Shown here piece after piece: positions 57,363 to 63,750 of a DNA stretch of 64,000 nt. The stretch's first letter is position 1; each line of letters opens with the position of its first letter. A program made the translations under genes and the position numbers. The notes below the pieces were generated by a model. That model saw only the letters and a list, made by a program, of their open reading frames with translations. It was not told where the DNA came from and made no database searches. Source of the DNA: Rhizobium mesoamericanum STM3625 (lineage in GTDB: Bacteria > Pseudomonadota > Alphaproteobacteria > Rhizobiales > Rhizobiaceae); the NCBI RefSeq assembly GCF_000312665.1, contig NZ_HF536772.1, positions 2,163,596 to 2,227,595 of the forward strand, in the 5' to 3' direction.

Positions 57363-57447
57363 GGAGAGATGCCCGAGTGGTTAAAGGGGACGGACTGTAA
57401 ATCCGTTGGCTCAGCCTACGTTGGTTCAAATCCAACTCTCTCCACCA
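57363..57447 (+). tRNA. tRNA-Tyr (anticodon GTA)
   Basis: 85 nt with a class II long variable arm. Acceptor GGAGAGA / TCTCTCC, anticodon loop CTGTAAA, T-loop GTTCAAATC, and CCA encoded. Confidence 0.95.
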
Positions 57448-57473
57448 TTCGTCATTGGATCGGATACCACCCC

Positions 57474-57547
57474 GCGGGTATAGCTCAATGGTAGAGCAGC
57501 AGCCTTCCAAGCTGAATACGCGGGTTCGATTCCCGCTACCCGCTCCA
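57474..57547 (+). tRNA. tRNA-Gly (anticodon TCC), integration target
   Basis: 74 nt. Acceptor GCGGGTA / TACCCGC, anticodon loop CTTCCAA, T-loop GTTCGATTC, CCA encoded. Its 3' half (from 57501) is repeated at 63133-63180, so it is the attachment site of an integrative element. The tRNA itself is intact. Confidence 0.95.
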
Positions 57548-57548
57548 A
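57501..57548 (+). repeat. attL, left copy of the island direct repeat
   Basis: 48 bp from the anticodon arm to one base past the CCA. It is identical to 63133-63180 except for one T/G difference (57531 versus 63163). Confidence 0.92.
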
Positions 57549-57570
57549 GCTTTTCAACCACTTAACAATA

Positions 57571-57600
57571 CCGCGTGTCACTCCGTGTCACGCCGTGTCA
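57571..57600. repeat. Three tandem 10 bp repeats next to attL
   Basis: Three consecutive decamers ending in CGTGTCA (two of them in CCGTGTCA) fill 57571-57600, up to the integrase stop codon. An inverted CGTGTCA copy is at 63097-63103 beside attR. They could be arm-type integrase binding sites. Confidence 0.5.
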
Positions 57601-58653
57601 GGTGCGCTTTTTCGCCCTGGCTTCAGCGATCTTCCTGCTTGCTTCCAAACCATCGCCACGGCTGTAGCGACGGGTCGTCTTTGTCGTCGTATGAGTTGCA
57701 AGGTCTCTGGCAGCTTCGAGCGATCCTGTCGCTTCCACCGTCTCCGACACAGCCCCAGCCCTCGAGTCCATCGACCAGACGTTGCTTGGAACGCCGGCCG
57801 CATCTCTCACCTTCCTGAATTTTTCGGCATAGCGATTTTCCCAGTAGGGCTTTCCGCGGTCTTCATCGATCACGACTGGGCAATATCGGGGATCTTGCAT
57901 GCCTTCAGGGCCTCGGCCACGAGCGGATAGCTCTTGAGATCTCTGGATATGGCGGCGCCTGTCTTGCTGGTCTTGATGGACAAGATAAGATCCTTAGACA
58001 GATCGCGCGGGACCATAAGGCCGGTCCAGCGGAACGCGCCACCCTCGGGCGGAGGAGCCCATTCCCCTATGACGTCTATTCGGCGGAGAGCCGTTTCGAA
58101 CTTCACGGCTTCTACAAAGCCGATCGAGGGACATTTCAGCTCAATGCTTTTCTGCACGATCGCCTGGCAATGGTCGTAGGTCATTGCTAACGTTCGGGCT
58201 TGTGGTTGCTCGAATCGCATGTCCGAGAGGATTTCTCGGGCCTGAGAGCAGCCGTGGAGACGTTCGCCAGCTCCATAGCTTCCCAAGAGTTTGATCGCGC
58301 CTGACGCCCTTCTGTGGCCTTTCCTGCGCCTGTTGGTGAACCACTCCCGGAAGTCGGATGCCCTCAGAGCGTCGATCCGCCGTTTCCCCACGTTCTTTTT
58401 CCAGCACGCGGAGGCTCGGATCGTAATCGCGGATGCGGGTCGAGTGCTTCACCCCATGCAATGTGCCGGTCTTGTCGTGGCGATAGAGCGTGATCAGAGA
58501 TTTGATCGTCCCGTCGAAGGATAGCGGTTGGTCCAGAGCGATAAGCTCGGCCTTTAGCTCTTCTGTCCGCCTCTGGCATTCTGCGACGATCTGCTCATCA
58601 GCGAGGCCATCCTCCAGGCGGACAATCGAAAGGGCGGCAGGTGAACCGCATAC
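57598..58653 (-). pseudogene. Tyrosine recombinase (integrase), frameshifted
   Basis: Three minus-strand frames join into one protein. The N-terminal part (LEDGLADEQIVAECQRRTEEL ... HSTRIRDYDPSLRVLEK) breaks near 58394 in a run of A residues. The middle part (NVGKRRIDALRASDFREWF ... FETALRRIDVIGEW) breaks near 57888. The last part (DRGKPYWENRYAEKF ... WSMDSRAGAVSE ... LATHTTTKTTRRYSRG) holds the catalytic Arg, His and Tyr region. It resembles integrases of rhizobial islands and phages. The true start is unclear because the N-terminus overlaps the plus-strand gene at 58641. Confidence 0.8.
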
Positions 58654-58865
58654 TCCGCAACGGGAAAGACGACGTCCTGTTTGCAACGAAGGAAGCAGCG
58701 GATGCAGCGGCACGGGCTGAGTTATTCCGGCAGATGAACAGCCCCATCGTTGTCGAATCTTTCACCGGCCCTACCACCAAGCGCGCTGCGGCCAAGAAGG
58801 CAGGAGAGGCGATCTTCAGAAAGGGGAAGAGAATTGAGATCGAGCGCAAAGGAGCGGCAGCATGA
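58641..58865 (+). CDS. Hypothetical small basic protein of the island
   Basis: 74 residues from GTG 58641. A predicted helix with acidic and Ala-rich pattern (KDDVLFATKEAADAAARAELFRQM) precedes a basic C-terminus (TTKRAAAKKAGEAIFRKGKRIEIERKG). Its position next to the integrase on the opposite strand would fit an excisionase or regulator, but no HTH is obvious. Function unknown. Confidence 0.45.
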   Translation: MNRILRNGKDDVLFATKEAADAAARAELFRQMNSPIVVESFTGPTTKRAAAKKAGEAIFRKGKRIEIERKGAAA

Positions 58866-58878
58866 TGGAAAGAGAAAC

Positions 58879-59136
58879 TCACTGCATGGAAGTTTCAATA
58901 GGAACCTCTGCCTCTCTGGCGGCCATAATGAACGCCTCCCTGGCCTCTTCGGGCTCACGGATCCCGGCGTCAACGTCAGCGCAAATTTGAAGCGCCGCCA
59001 TGAAGGCTTTGCCCTCCGTCGTCGGCCATGCACTCAGCAGGATGTCGCGGGCTTCATTGGTCGTGTTGATCATCAGCATTTGGTCTGTCCGATTGCAAAC
59101 AACCAGAACCGGCGAGTTCCATCGCCTGTTTCCCAT
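58879..59136 (-). CDS. DUF982-like protein on the island
   Basis: 85 residues (MGNRRWNSPVLVVCNRTDQMLMINTTNEARDILLSAWPTTEGKAFMAALQICADVDAGI). The W-x-x-P-V start and the WP-x-x-x-G...A segment match DUF982 proteins. It differs strongly from the copy at 51427-51729. Role unknown. Confidence 0.7.
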   Translation of the reverse strand: MGNRRWNSPVLVVCNRTDQMLMINTTNEARDILLSAWPTTEGKAFMAALQICADVDAGIREPEEAREAFIMAAREAEVPIETSMQ

Positions 59137-59222
59137 TATCCACCCCCCGAAAACTGCAACGAAATTACTGTACGGCAGTTGCGGTCCCCCGCAAGACAAA
59201 TGAAAGCCCGGAGTGCCGCAGC

Positions 59223-59684
59223 ATGACCATCGCCGTGAGAGAATACAAATCAGGCGCCGAAATCCTCGCCAATGCTCACGCGATCAGGCAGAGGATATGG
59301 GGAAAGCCACGGCTGGTTAACGTTGTGCCGACGCGCGTCGTCGAGCTTGATCCGGTCCCGCTTCGCTACTGGCAGATTCACAAGACCCGCTTTGACAGCC
59401 ACGTCTATGCCCATCGTCGCTGGCTAGAGGCTCTGGAATAGCCATGGAAAGTCTTCATCAAGCGGCGCTGCAAGGAGATGAGCATTCCCTACCTGAAGGT
59501 CATGGGGCGCAGCCGAGCGCAGATCTACACACTCCCGCGCCAGGTCCTCATGTGGGAGATCAAGACCTACTACAATCCGGACATATCCTATCCAGCGCTT
59601 GGCCGGCTCTTCAACCACGACCACAAAACAGCGTTTTATGCGGTCCACAAGATCGCCAAGATGATGGCGAAAGGGGAGATATGA
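59223..59684 (+). pseudogene. DnaA domain IV-like protein interrupted by one in-frame TAG
   Basis: Two open parts are in the same frame, split only by TAG at 59439-59441. The first part ends WQIHKTRFDSHVYAHRRWLEALE; the second continues PWKVFIKRRCKEMSIPYLKVMGRSRAQIYTLPRQVLMWEIKTYYNPDISYPALGRLFNHDHKTAFYAVHKIAKM. The last 35 residues match the DnaA-box-binding helix-turn-helix (S-x-P-x-L-G-R-x-F ... DHKT-x-x-x-A-V-x-K-I). Phage and island proteins of about 150 residues with this domain are known. A single base change (TGG to TAG) would explain the break; suppression is possible but not shown. Confidence 0.7.
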
Positions 59685-59803
59685 ACCAATCTCTCCAGCA
59701 TCGTTGTGACATCTATCGCGTCCAGGGCCGCGACACTGCGGGGCCTTTTTGTACGATTTCGTACCGGAACAGCAAATCTGATTAAGCGTTTTCAGCATGG
59801 TTC

Positions 59804-59962
59804 ATGTTTCGAACCATCCCAGTAAGCACAATCTTAGCCCTGCTCTTATTACCGGGGCTTCTCTTTTTGGATTGGGTTGTCAAGCAAGGGACATTCTCCT
59901 CCGCACCGAGCCTGCAAGGCGCGGCGTTTCTTCCAAATGTTCCGAACAAATCTGCCCGTTAG
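59804..59962 (+). CDS. Putative short membrane peptide
   Basis: 52 residues from ATG 59804: an N-terminal hydrophobic helix (STILALLLLPGLLFLDWVV) and a polar tail. No Shine-Dalgarno is visible. A similar hydrophobic stretch encoded in the same phase recurs at about 61130-61170. The two copies share a DNA segment with 16 of 18 bases identical. It ends 5 bp before the stop of the convergent cysteine-rich gene. Confidence 0.3.
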   Translation: MFRTIPVSTILALLLLPGLLFLDWVVKQGTFSSAPSLQGAAFLPNVPNKSAR

Positions 59963-59967
59963 GTCCA

Positions 59968-60483
59968 TCAATCGCCTACACCCTTCTTCTCCGTGCGCCG
60001 GCGACCCGGCCGCGCGGGGGAGGCCTTGCCCCCGTCCGACCCGTTCCGGGCGAGGATGTCGCGGACCGCCTCGGTGACGCAACCTTTGGCGCAGTCGAAA
60101 AACTCCGATTGGCAGCCGAGGAGGCACTCGATCGTCCGGCAGCTGCGGACGCAGGGATCGACTCCGGCATTGCAGCGGACGAGGCAGTCCAGGAGGCCCC
60201 CGGCCTGCCCTGACCCCGCCCGAGCCGCTGCATAGCGGAGCGCGGCTTGGGCGAACCGGAGCGAGTCGAGATACGCCCGAGCCTCGCTGTCGGTCCAGTT
60301 GCCCGCCGTCGAAAAGTTAGAAGCAACCGACTTAAGCGCTGTCAGCCATTCCACCTCCGACGGGTCGAAATCCTTAGTGAACGCCGCGTGGTCCGGAAGC
60401 GCCCGGGCCAACTGCATGGCGCTTTCGGCAAGAATGTTCCGGCCGCGTATAGCGGAAGGCTCCCGATCTTGATCCTCGATCAT
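59968..60483 (-). CDS. Eight-cysteine paralogous protein, copy A
   Basis: 171 residues, no signal peptide. The N-terminal domain (about 17-88) is helical and about half identical to copy B (LARALPD, then NWTDSEARAYLDSLRFAQAAL). The C-terminal module has cysteines at 100, 104, 111, 115 and 120, 124, 131, 135: two CX3C-X6-CX3C units four residues apart. A basic tail follows (RPGRRRTEKKG). GGAGG lies 6 nt before the ATG. It follows copy B after 60 bp, so both probably form one transcript. The function is not known to me; a metal-binding or disulfide-zipped helical hairpin is plausible. Confidence 0.8.
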   Translation of the reverse strand: MIEDQDREPSAIRGRNILAESAMQLARALPDHAAFTKDFDPSEVEWLTALKSVASNFSTAGNWTDSEARAYLDSLRFAQAALRYAAARAGSGQAGGLLDCLVRCNAGVDPCVRSCRTIECLLGCQSEFFDCAKGCVTEAVRDILARNGSDGGKASPARPGRRRTEKKGVGD

Positions 60484-60543
60484 TGCAATCCTCCGCAGGC
60501 TCGAAGACTCTCGCCGGCTGCGCCGGCTCGTTCCACGCCGAGG

Positions 60544-60999
60544 CTACGCGATGACGACCCCGCCGCCGCCGCGTCCGCCGTAGATGCAGGAAGCTAGACA
60601 AGCCATGTAGCTGAGCCGGCAGTCGAAATAGCAGAAGTAGCCCGCGTCTGCATTGTCGCAGTTCTGCCGGCACTGCTCCTTTTCAGCTGTGCAGCGGGCG
60701 GTGCATGAGGGACCGCCGCCACCACCGCCGTTGTCCTTGGCCATGAAAGACATGGCGGCGTCGGCCAGCCGCAAAGCGTCGAGCTGAGCCCGCGCCTCGC
60801 TGTCCGACCAGTTTTGCGCGAAAGAATAGGTGACCGCGACATCGCGCAGAGCCGAGAGGAATTCGGCCTCCGGCGCACTGAATTTCTCGCGACAGGTCAA
60901 CTCGTCCGGGAGTGCCATCGCCAGCTTCATCGCCCGCGCCGCGAAAGCCTTGCGAAGCTCTGCGTCCGACTTCCCCGAGTCCTGACAATTGCAGCCCAT
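60544..60999 (-). CDS. Eight-cysteine paralogous protein, copy B
   Basis: 151 residues from ATG 60999, which has GAGGAGG at ideal spacing; the longer frame from 61068 is less likely. The N-terminus MGCNC adds two cysteines. The shared helical domain covers about 17-88 (LAMALPD, NWSDSEARAQLDALRLADAAM). A poly-Gly linker leads to cysteines 99, 103, 110, 114 and 123, 127, 134, 138: two CX3C-X6-CX3C units eight residues apart. The end is GGRGGGGVVIA. No known family is recognised. The spacing fits one helix face per unit. Confidence 0.8.
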   Translation of the reverse strand: MGCNCQDSGKSDAELRKAFAARAMKLAMALPDELTCREKFSAPEAEFLSALRDVAVTYSFAQNWSDSEARAQLDALRLADAAMSFMAKDNGGGGGGPSCTARCTAEKEQCRQNCDNADAGYFCYFDCRLSYMACLASCIYGGRGGGGVVIA

Positions 61000-61259
61000 T
61001 TCACCCTCCTCGCTTGTCGTTTCCTCTATCCCAGATAAACAAAGAAATAGAACACAATCATAGGTCAATTACAATGGTAGTTAAGCTTTAATGCATATAA
61101 TTGACTACGAATATAACCTTCCGGCCATCGACCTTCATTCGGCTCTTGTTAGCGGGGCTTTTTTTCGGCTGCTGCAGCGTCCGCCGCCGCCCAGTTAGAA
61201 CCATGTTTTTTGATGATAGCCGTCAGTCGCGCAGTTCGTGGCCGCGCATAAGATTGGCC

Positions 61260-61607
61260 TCATCTCATGAGGTTGCGGGCGATTTGGACTACCGCTACGT
61301 CGGAGGCGTTGGAGGACTTCGCCCCATGCTTCGCAGCCTCTAGCCAGAAGCGGCTCATAACAGCCACGATCTCCTCGTCGGACAGAACCACTCCCGCGGC
61401 GTCGAAATCTCTCCGGATCACAGCAAGGATGTCGTTGCGGTTAACATCCATCGCCGCCTTGGCCAAATCATCGGAATAGGCCTTCGCGGTGTCCCCGACC
61501 AGCGCCAGTTTCTCGGCCGCCCACATGCCAACTAACTTGTTGCGGCGTACCATCCTCATGACGTCTGTACGCATCTCAGCTCCGTTGTAATTCTCGTTGG
61601 CATTCAT
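61260..61607 (-). CDS. DUF1476 protein, F1-ATPase zeta subunit-like
   Basis: 115 residues. The DUF1476 core is clear: RRNKLVGMWAAEKLALVGDTAKAYSDDLAKAAMD, then ILAVIRRDFDAAGVVLSDEEIVAVMSRF. In Paracoccus this family is the zeta subunit, which inhibits F1-ATPase through its N-terminal segment. Here the usual N-terminal F-D-x-R-E-x-A-F-E-x-K-F sequence is not visible, and an extra C-terminal tail follows (SSNASDVAVVQIARNLMR). It could be a diverged regulator, a decoy, or have another target. Confidence 0.8.
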   Translation of the reverse strand: MNANENYNGAEMRTDVMRMVRRNKLVGMWAAEKLALVGDTAKAYSDDLAKAAMDVNRNDILAVIRRDFDAAGVVLSDEEIVAVMSRFWLEAAKHGAKSSNASDVAVVQIARNLMR

Positions 61608-61945
61608 TCTACCAGATCTACATCGACGCGACACCGCTCAGAAAGAAGTGCAGACGTTAGCATCCGTGAACACAGGGCTTTTGCCCTCGTCGTCGAGCGT
61701 TCAGGCCATGGAACCTTGGGCCTTAAAGAAACAGGCTGGCTAACAGTTCCGGGGCTAGCCGGCCTTGCGCATCTCTATCCAATCGTCTGGCAGAATATGC
61801 ATTCCGACTTCATGCGCGGCATCGACAAAGGCAGCGCGGCGGCATCGGGGTCGTCTTGCCTGAAAATATATTAGCAAGCCTAAAAATATGCGGTAAATTA
61901 GCATCTTCCGGTTGAACGCACCAACCGGCCCACACCGTGGAAACT

Positions 61946-61976
61946 GGCCCCCCGCCCATCGCCGGGGGCCTTTTTT
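61946..61976 (+). terminator. Intrinsic terminator in the island (first of two similar copies)
   Basis: A GGCCCCC / GGGGGCC stem with a 10 nt spacer ends in six T residues. Confidence 0.8.
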
Positions 61977-62094
61977 CATTAGCCTTTTGGGGAGCGTTTC
62001 CCCCAAATTGCTTATTAGTATGACTATAGATAAGGGCGTAGATTGGCCCCGCGTTTCCGGACCGCATAAACCCGGAACACGCGGTGGGAAAATT

Positions 62095-62126
62095 GGCCCC
62101 CCTCCTCGATCAGGGGGCCTCTTTTC
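62095..62126 (+). terminator. Intrinsic terminator in the island (second copy)
   Basis: A GGCCCCC / GGGGGCC stem is followed by TCTTTT. The upstream bases (GTGG, AAA, TTGG) resemble those before the first copy. Confidence 0.75.
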
Positions 62127-62148
62127 TCGGGTGGGGTTAAAGCAAAAT

Positions 62149-62167
62149 CCCCGGCCATTGGCCGGGG
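62149..62167. terminator. GC-rich hairpin
   Basis: A perfect CCCCGGCC / GGCCGGGG stem with a 3 nt loop. On the minus strand ATTTTGCTTT follows, so it could terminate minus-strand transcripts. Confidence 0.55.
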
Positions 62168-62397
62168 TTCGATTGCGGCAAGATTGAACTTCGAGGTAGT
62201 TATTCCGAGCTTCGCAAAAGGCGACCTCGTAAGGTTCGGCTCGCGAGAACCCGGCCGCGATCAGCCGCGCCGCGCTTGGATTTGTCGTCTGCCACATTGC
62301 ATTATTCCTTCGGGCCGATGAACCTAGGCTCTAAAGAAAGCTGCCGGTTAAAGATTCCGGCGAGGTTAGCTGCCTTTCGCATCTCGGCCAGGCGAAC

Positions 62398-62539
62398 CTC
62401 GTTTGGGTTGAGCCGACGTTGATTACCTAGATCGAGTTCCGCGCCCTGGACGCATGACGGGAAACTCCGCCACGCTTCTTACAAGGGGCTGCGCAAAATC
62501 CAGGACAATGCTGCTGTCTATGAGATCAGATCTTCATGA
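62398..62539 (+). pseudogene. C-terminal relic of a LigD-type ATP-dependent DNA ligase
   Basis: The plus strand reads VWVEPTLIT, a TAG, then IEFRA. After a one-base shift near 62446 it continues WTHDGKLRHASYKGLR and KIQDNAAVYEI to a stop at 62537-62539. This matches the conserved end of the ligase OB domain (W-V-E-P-x-L, E-I-x-F-x-x-W-T-x-D-G-x-L-R-H-x-S-x-K-G-L-R). Only about 45 codons remain, with one stop and one frameshift. LigD works in bacterial end-joining with Ku. Confidence 0.75.
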
Positions 62540-62759
62540 CCGACTTAAACGGAATAGTTTCAACCACACGACCGCTTTCGTCGGTCACCTCAAAAAGCTC
62601 CCCATCGACACGCTCGCCGGAAAGCAGCTTTTCAGCCAGCATCTCCCTTGCCGCTCGAATGGCCTCTTCGCGTGCCGACGTGGAATCCCATAGTTCGACG
62701 CCTTCGGTATCTTCAACGAGGTCGTCGCCGTCACGAACATGGAAAAAATATCTGGTCAT
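62526..62759 (-). CDS. DUF6894-family small protein
   Basis: 77 residues from ATG 62759. The start TRYFFHVRDGDDLVEDTEGVEL and the middle REEAIRAAREMLAEKLLSG are typical of the short DUF6894 proteins common in rhizobia. Function unknown. It overlaps the LigD relic tail to tail by 14 bp. Confidence 0.8.
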   Translation of the reverse strand: MTRYFFHVRDGDDLVEDTEGVELWDSTSAREEAIRAAREMLAEKLLSGERVDGELFEVTDESGRVVETIPFKSVMKI

Positions 62760-62841
62760 GATCGAAGAACGGCGACAGTACCCAATTGTTCCGGCACCAA
62801 ATTTTCGGCACATCACAAGAGCGCTGGCCGATTACCACAGC

Positions 62842-63038
62842 TCAGAGGACCCTCATCCTCTTCCCGTCGAGCAGCTCTATCACCTTCTGCTCCTGAAGTG
62901 CATAAAGAGCATTCACAACCTCAAGCTCCGTGTAGTGCTTCTCCAGCACGAGCACAGGGCCTCCAGCAGGTTTACCGGCGTTCCCGGCTCTGCCTTGCTG
63001 TTGTCGGCGTCCAGGATGGCTTGGCGGATGTCGGTCAT
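62842..63038 (-). pseudogene. Frameshifted small protein
   Basis: From ATG 63038 the frame MTDIRQAILDADNSKAEPG, TPVNLLEAL runs on and then loses sense. A shift near 62950 gives the protein-like end VLEKHYTELEVVNALYALQEQKVIELLDGKRMRVL, stop at 62842. Together they would be about 65 residues. Family unknown. Confidence 0.5.
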
Positions 63039-63132
63039 GTGGAGAACAGATCGTGTCCGCGTCCCATGTTCCATATTGAACGTGACAGAAACAGAGTGAC
63101 ACGACGGTATTGGGAATGCTTACCTATCTGGA

Positions 63133-63180
63133 AGCCTTCCAAGCTGAATACGCGGGTTCGATGCCCGCTACCCGCTCCAA
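63133..63180 (+). repeat. attR, right copy of the island direct repeat
   Basis: 48 bp matching the 3' half of tRNA-Gly(TCC) with one mismatch (G at 63163). It lacks the 5' half of the tRNA and is therefore not a tRNA gene. Confidence 0.92.
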
Positions 63181-63222
63181 ATCATCCTTAACTTAATTCT
63201 CCGCATGCACGCGCCTGCGCTT

Positions 63223-63750
63223 CTATCCCCACAAAAGCACGAAAGGCGATGCCAACGCGATGATGCCGGCGATCGTCCATCTTTTTCGGTGGTTGGTGCT
63301 AAGGTCTTCCCTTGAAAGCCATATCCGGACAGCGATGAAGCCAGCGGCGATAAGGGCACTGTAAATCACGGCGCGCAGCAAGATAGACCAGCCGCCGCCG
63401 AAGAGACCGATCGCGATGCCGAAACCGGTGAGGGCGCCGAGGATGCCATATCCCACATCAAACATCAGTGTCGTGGTGGCCGAAAGCGGCGTCAGCATCG
63501 TCGGAAAGGCGATCGCGAAGGCCGCCGTAAGCAGCCATATTGCGACGATCGCCTGCAATGTTGAGGAACTTACGATCGAGGTCGCCAGAGCCGGAAGTCG
63601 CTCAGGCGAGGAGAGGCGTACAATCTGCGCGACCCAGTCGATCGCAGCAGCAAGAATCCACAATATGAAAGCGCAGGCGGCAAAGATCAGAAAGTTGCCT
63701 GCCGATCGTTTTGCAATTTCCTTGGGCTCCATTGCGTTGTCTCCAGACAT
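63223..63750 (-). CDS. Polytopic membrane protein of unknown function
   Basis: 175 residues with four hydrophobic segments (LIFAACAFILWILAAAI, LQAIVAIWLLTAAFAIAFP, GILGALTGFGIAIGLF, AVIYSALIAAGFIAVRIWL) and a final short helix after SREDLSTNHRKRW. Either ATG 63750 or 63732 could be the start. No family recognised. It is the first gene outside the island on the right. Confidence 0.65.
   Translation of the reverse strand: MSGDNAMEPKEIAKRSAGNFLIFAACAFILWILAAAIDWVAQIVRLSSPERLPALATSIVSSSTLQAIVAIWLLTAAFAIAFPTMLTPLSATTTLMFDVGYGILGALTGFGIAIGLFGGGWSILLRAVIYSALIAAGFIAVRIWLSREDLSTNHRKRWTIAGIIALASPFVLLWG

Larger units (their letters stand above)
61608..62397. other. Non-coding stretch of the island with hairpins
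   Basis: 790 bp without a supported gene. The longest frame (61755-62297, minus) runs through three strong hairpins and is not credible. Two imperfectly repeated short segments occur on the minus strand (near 61718-61776 and 62330-62385); both encode EMRKA in one phase and may be remnants of related genes. Confidence 0.45.
57549..63180. mobile_element. Small integrative element in tRNA-Gly
   Basis: About 5.6 kb between two tRNA-Gly-derived repeats. It encodes a tyrosine recombinase adjacent to attL, facing it, as in typical tRNA-integrated islands and phage satellites. Other contents: a small plus-strand gene, a DUF982-like gene, a DnaA-domain-IV-like gene with a nonsense codon, two paralogous eight-cysteine proteins, a DUF1476/zeta-like gene, terminator hairpins, a LigD relic, a DUF6894 gene and another frameshifted small gene. 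The integrase is broken, so the element is probably fixed. No structural phage or conjugation genes are visible. Confidence 0.85.

Noticed and set aside
59797..60213. 138-residue plus-strand frame over the first eight-cysteine gene
   Set aside because: Antisense to a gene with a strong Shine-Dalgarno and a clear paralogue.
61755..62297. 180-residue frame on the minus strand of the island
   Set aside because: It runs through three strong hairpins and its composition changes abruptly along its length.
63133..63180. Second tRNA-Gly gene
   Set aside because: Only the 3' half is present, without a D-arm or 5' acceptor strand; it is an att copy.
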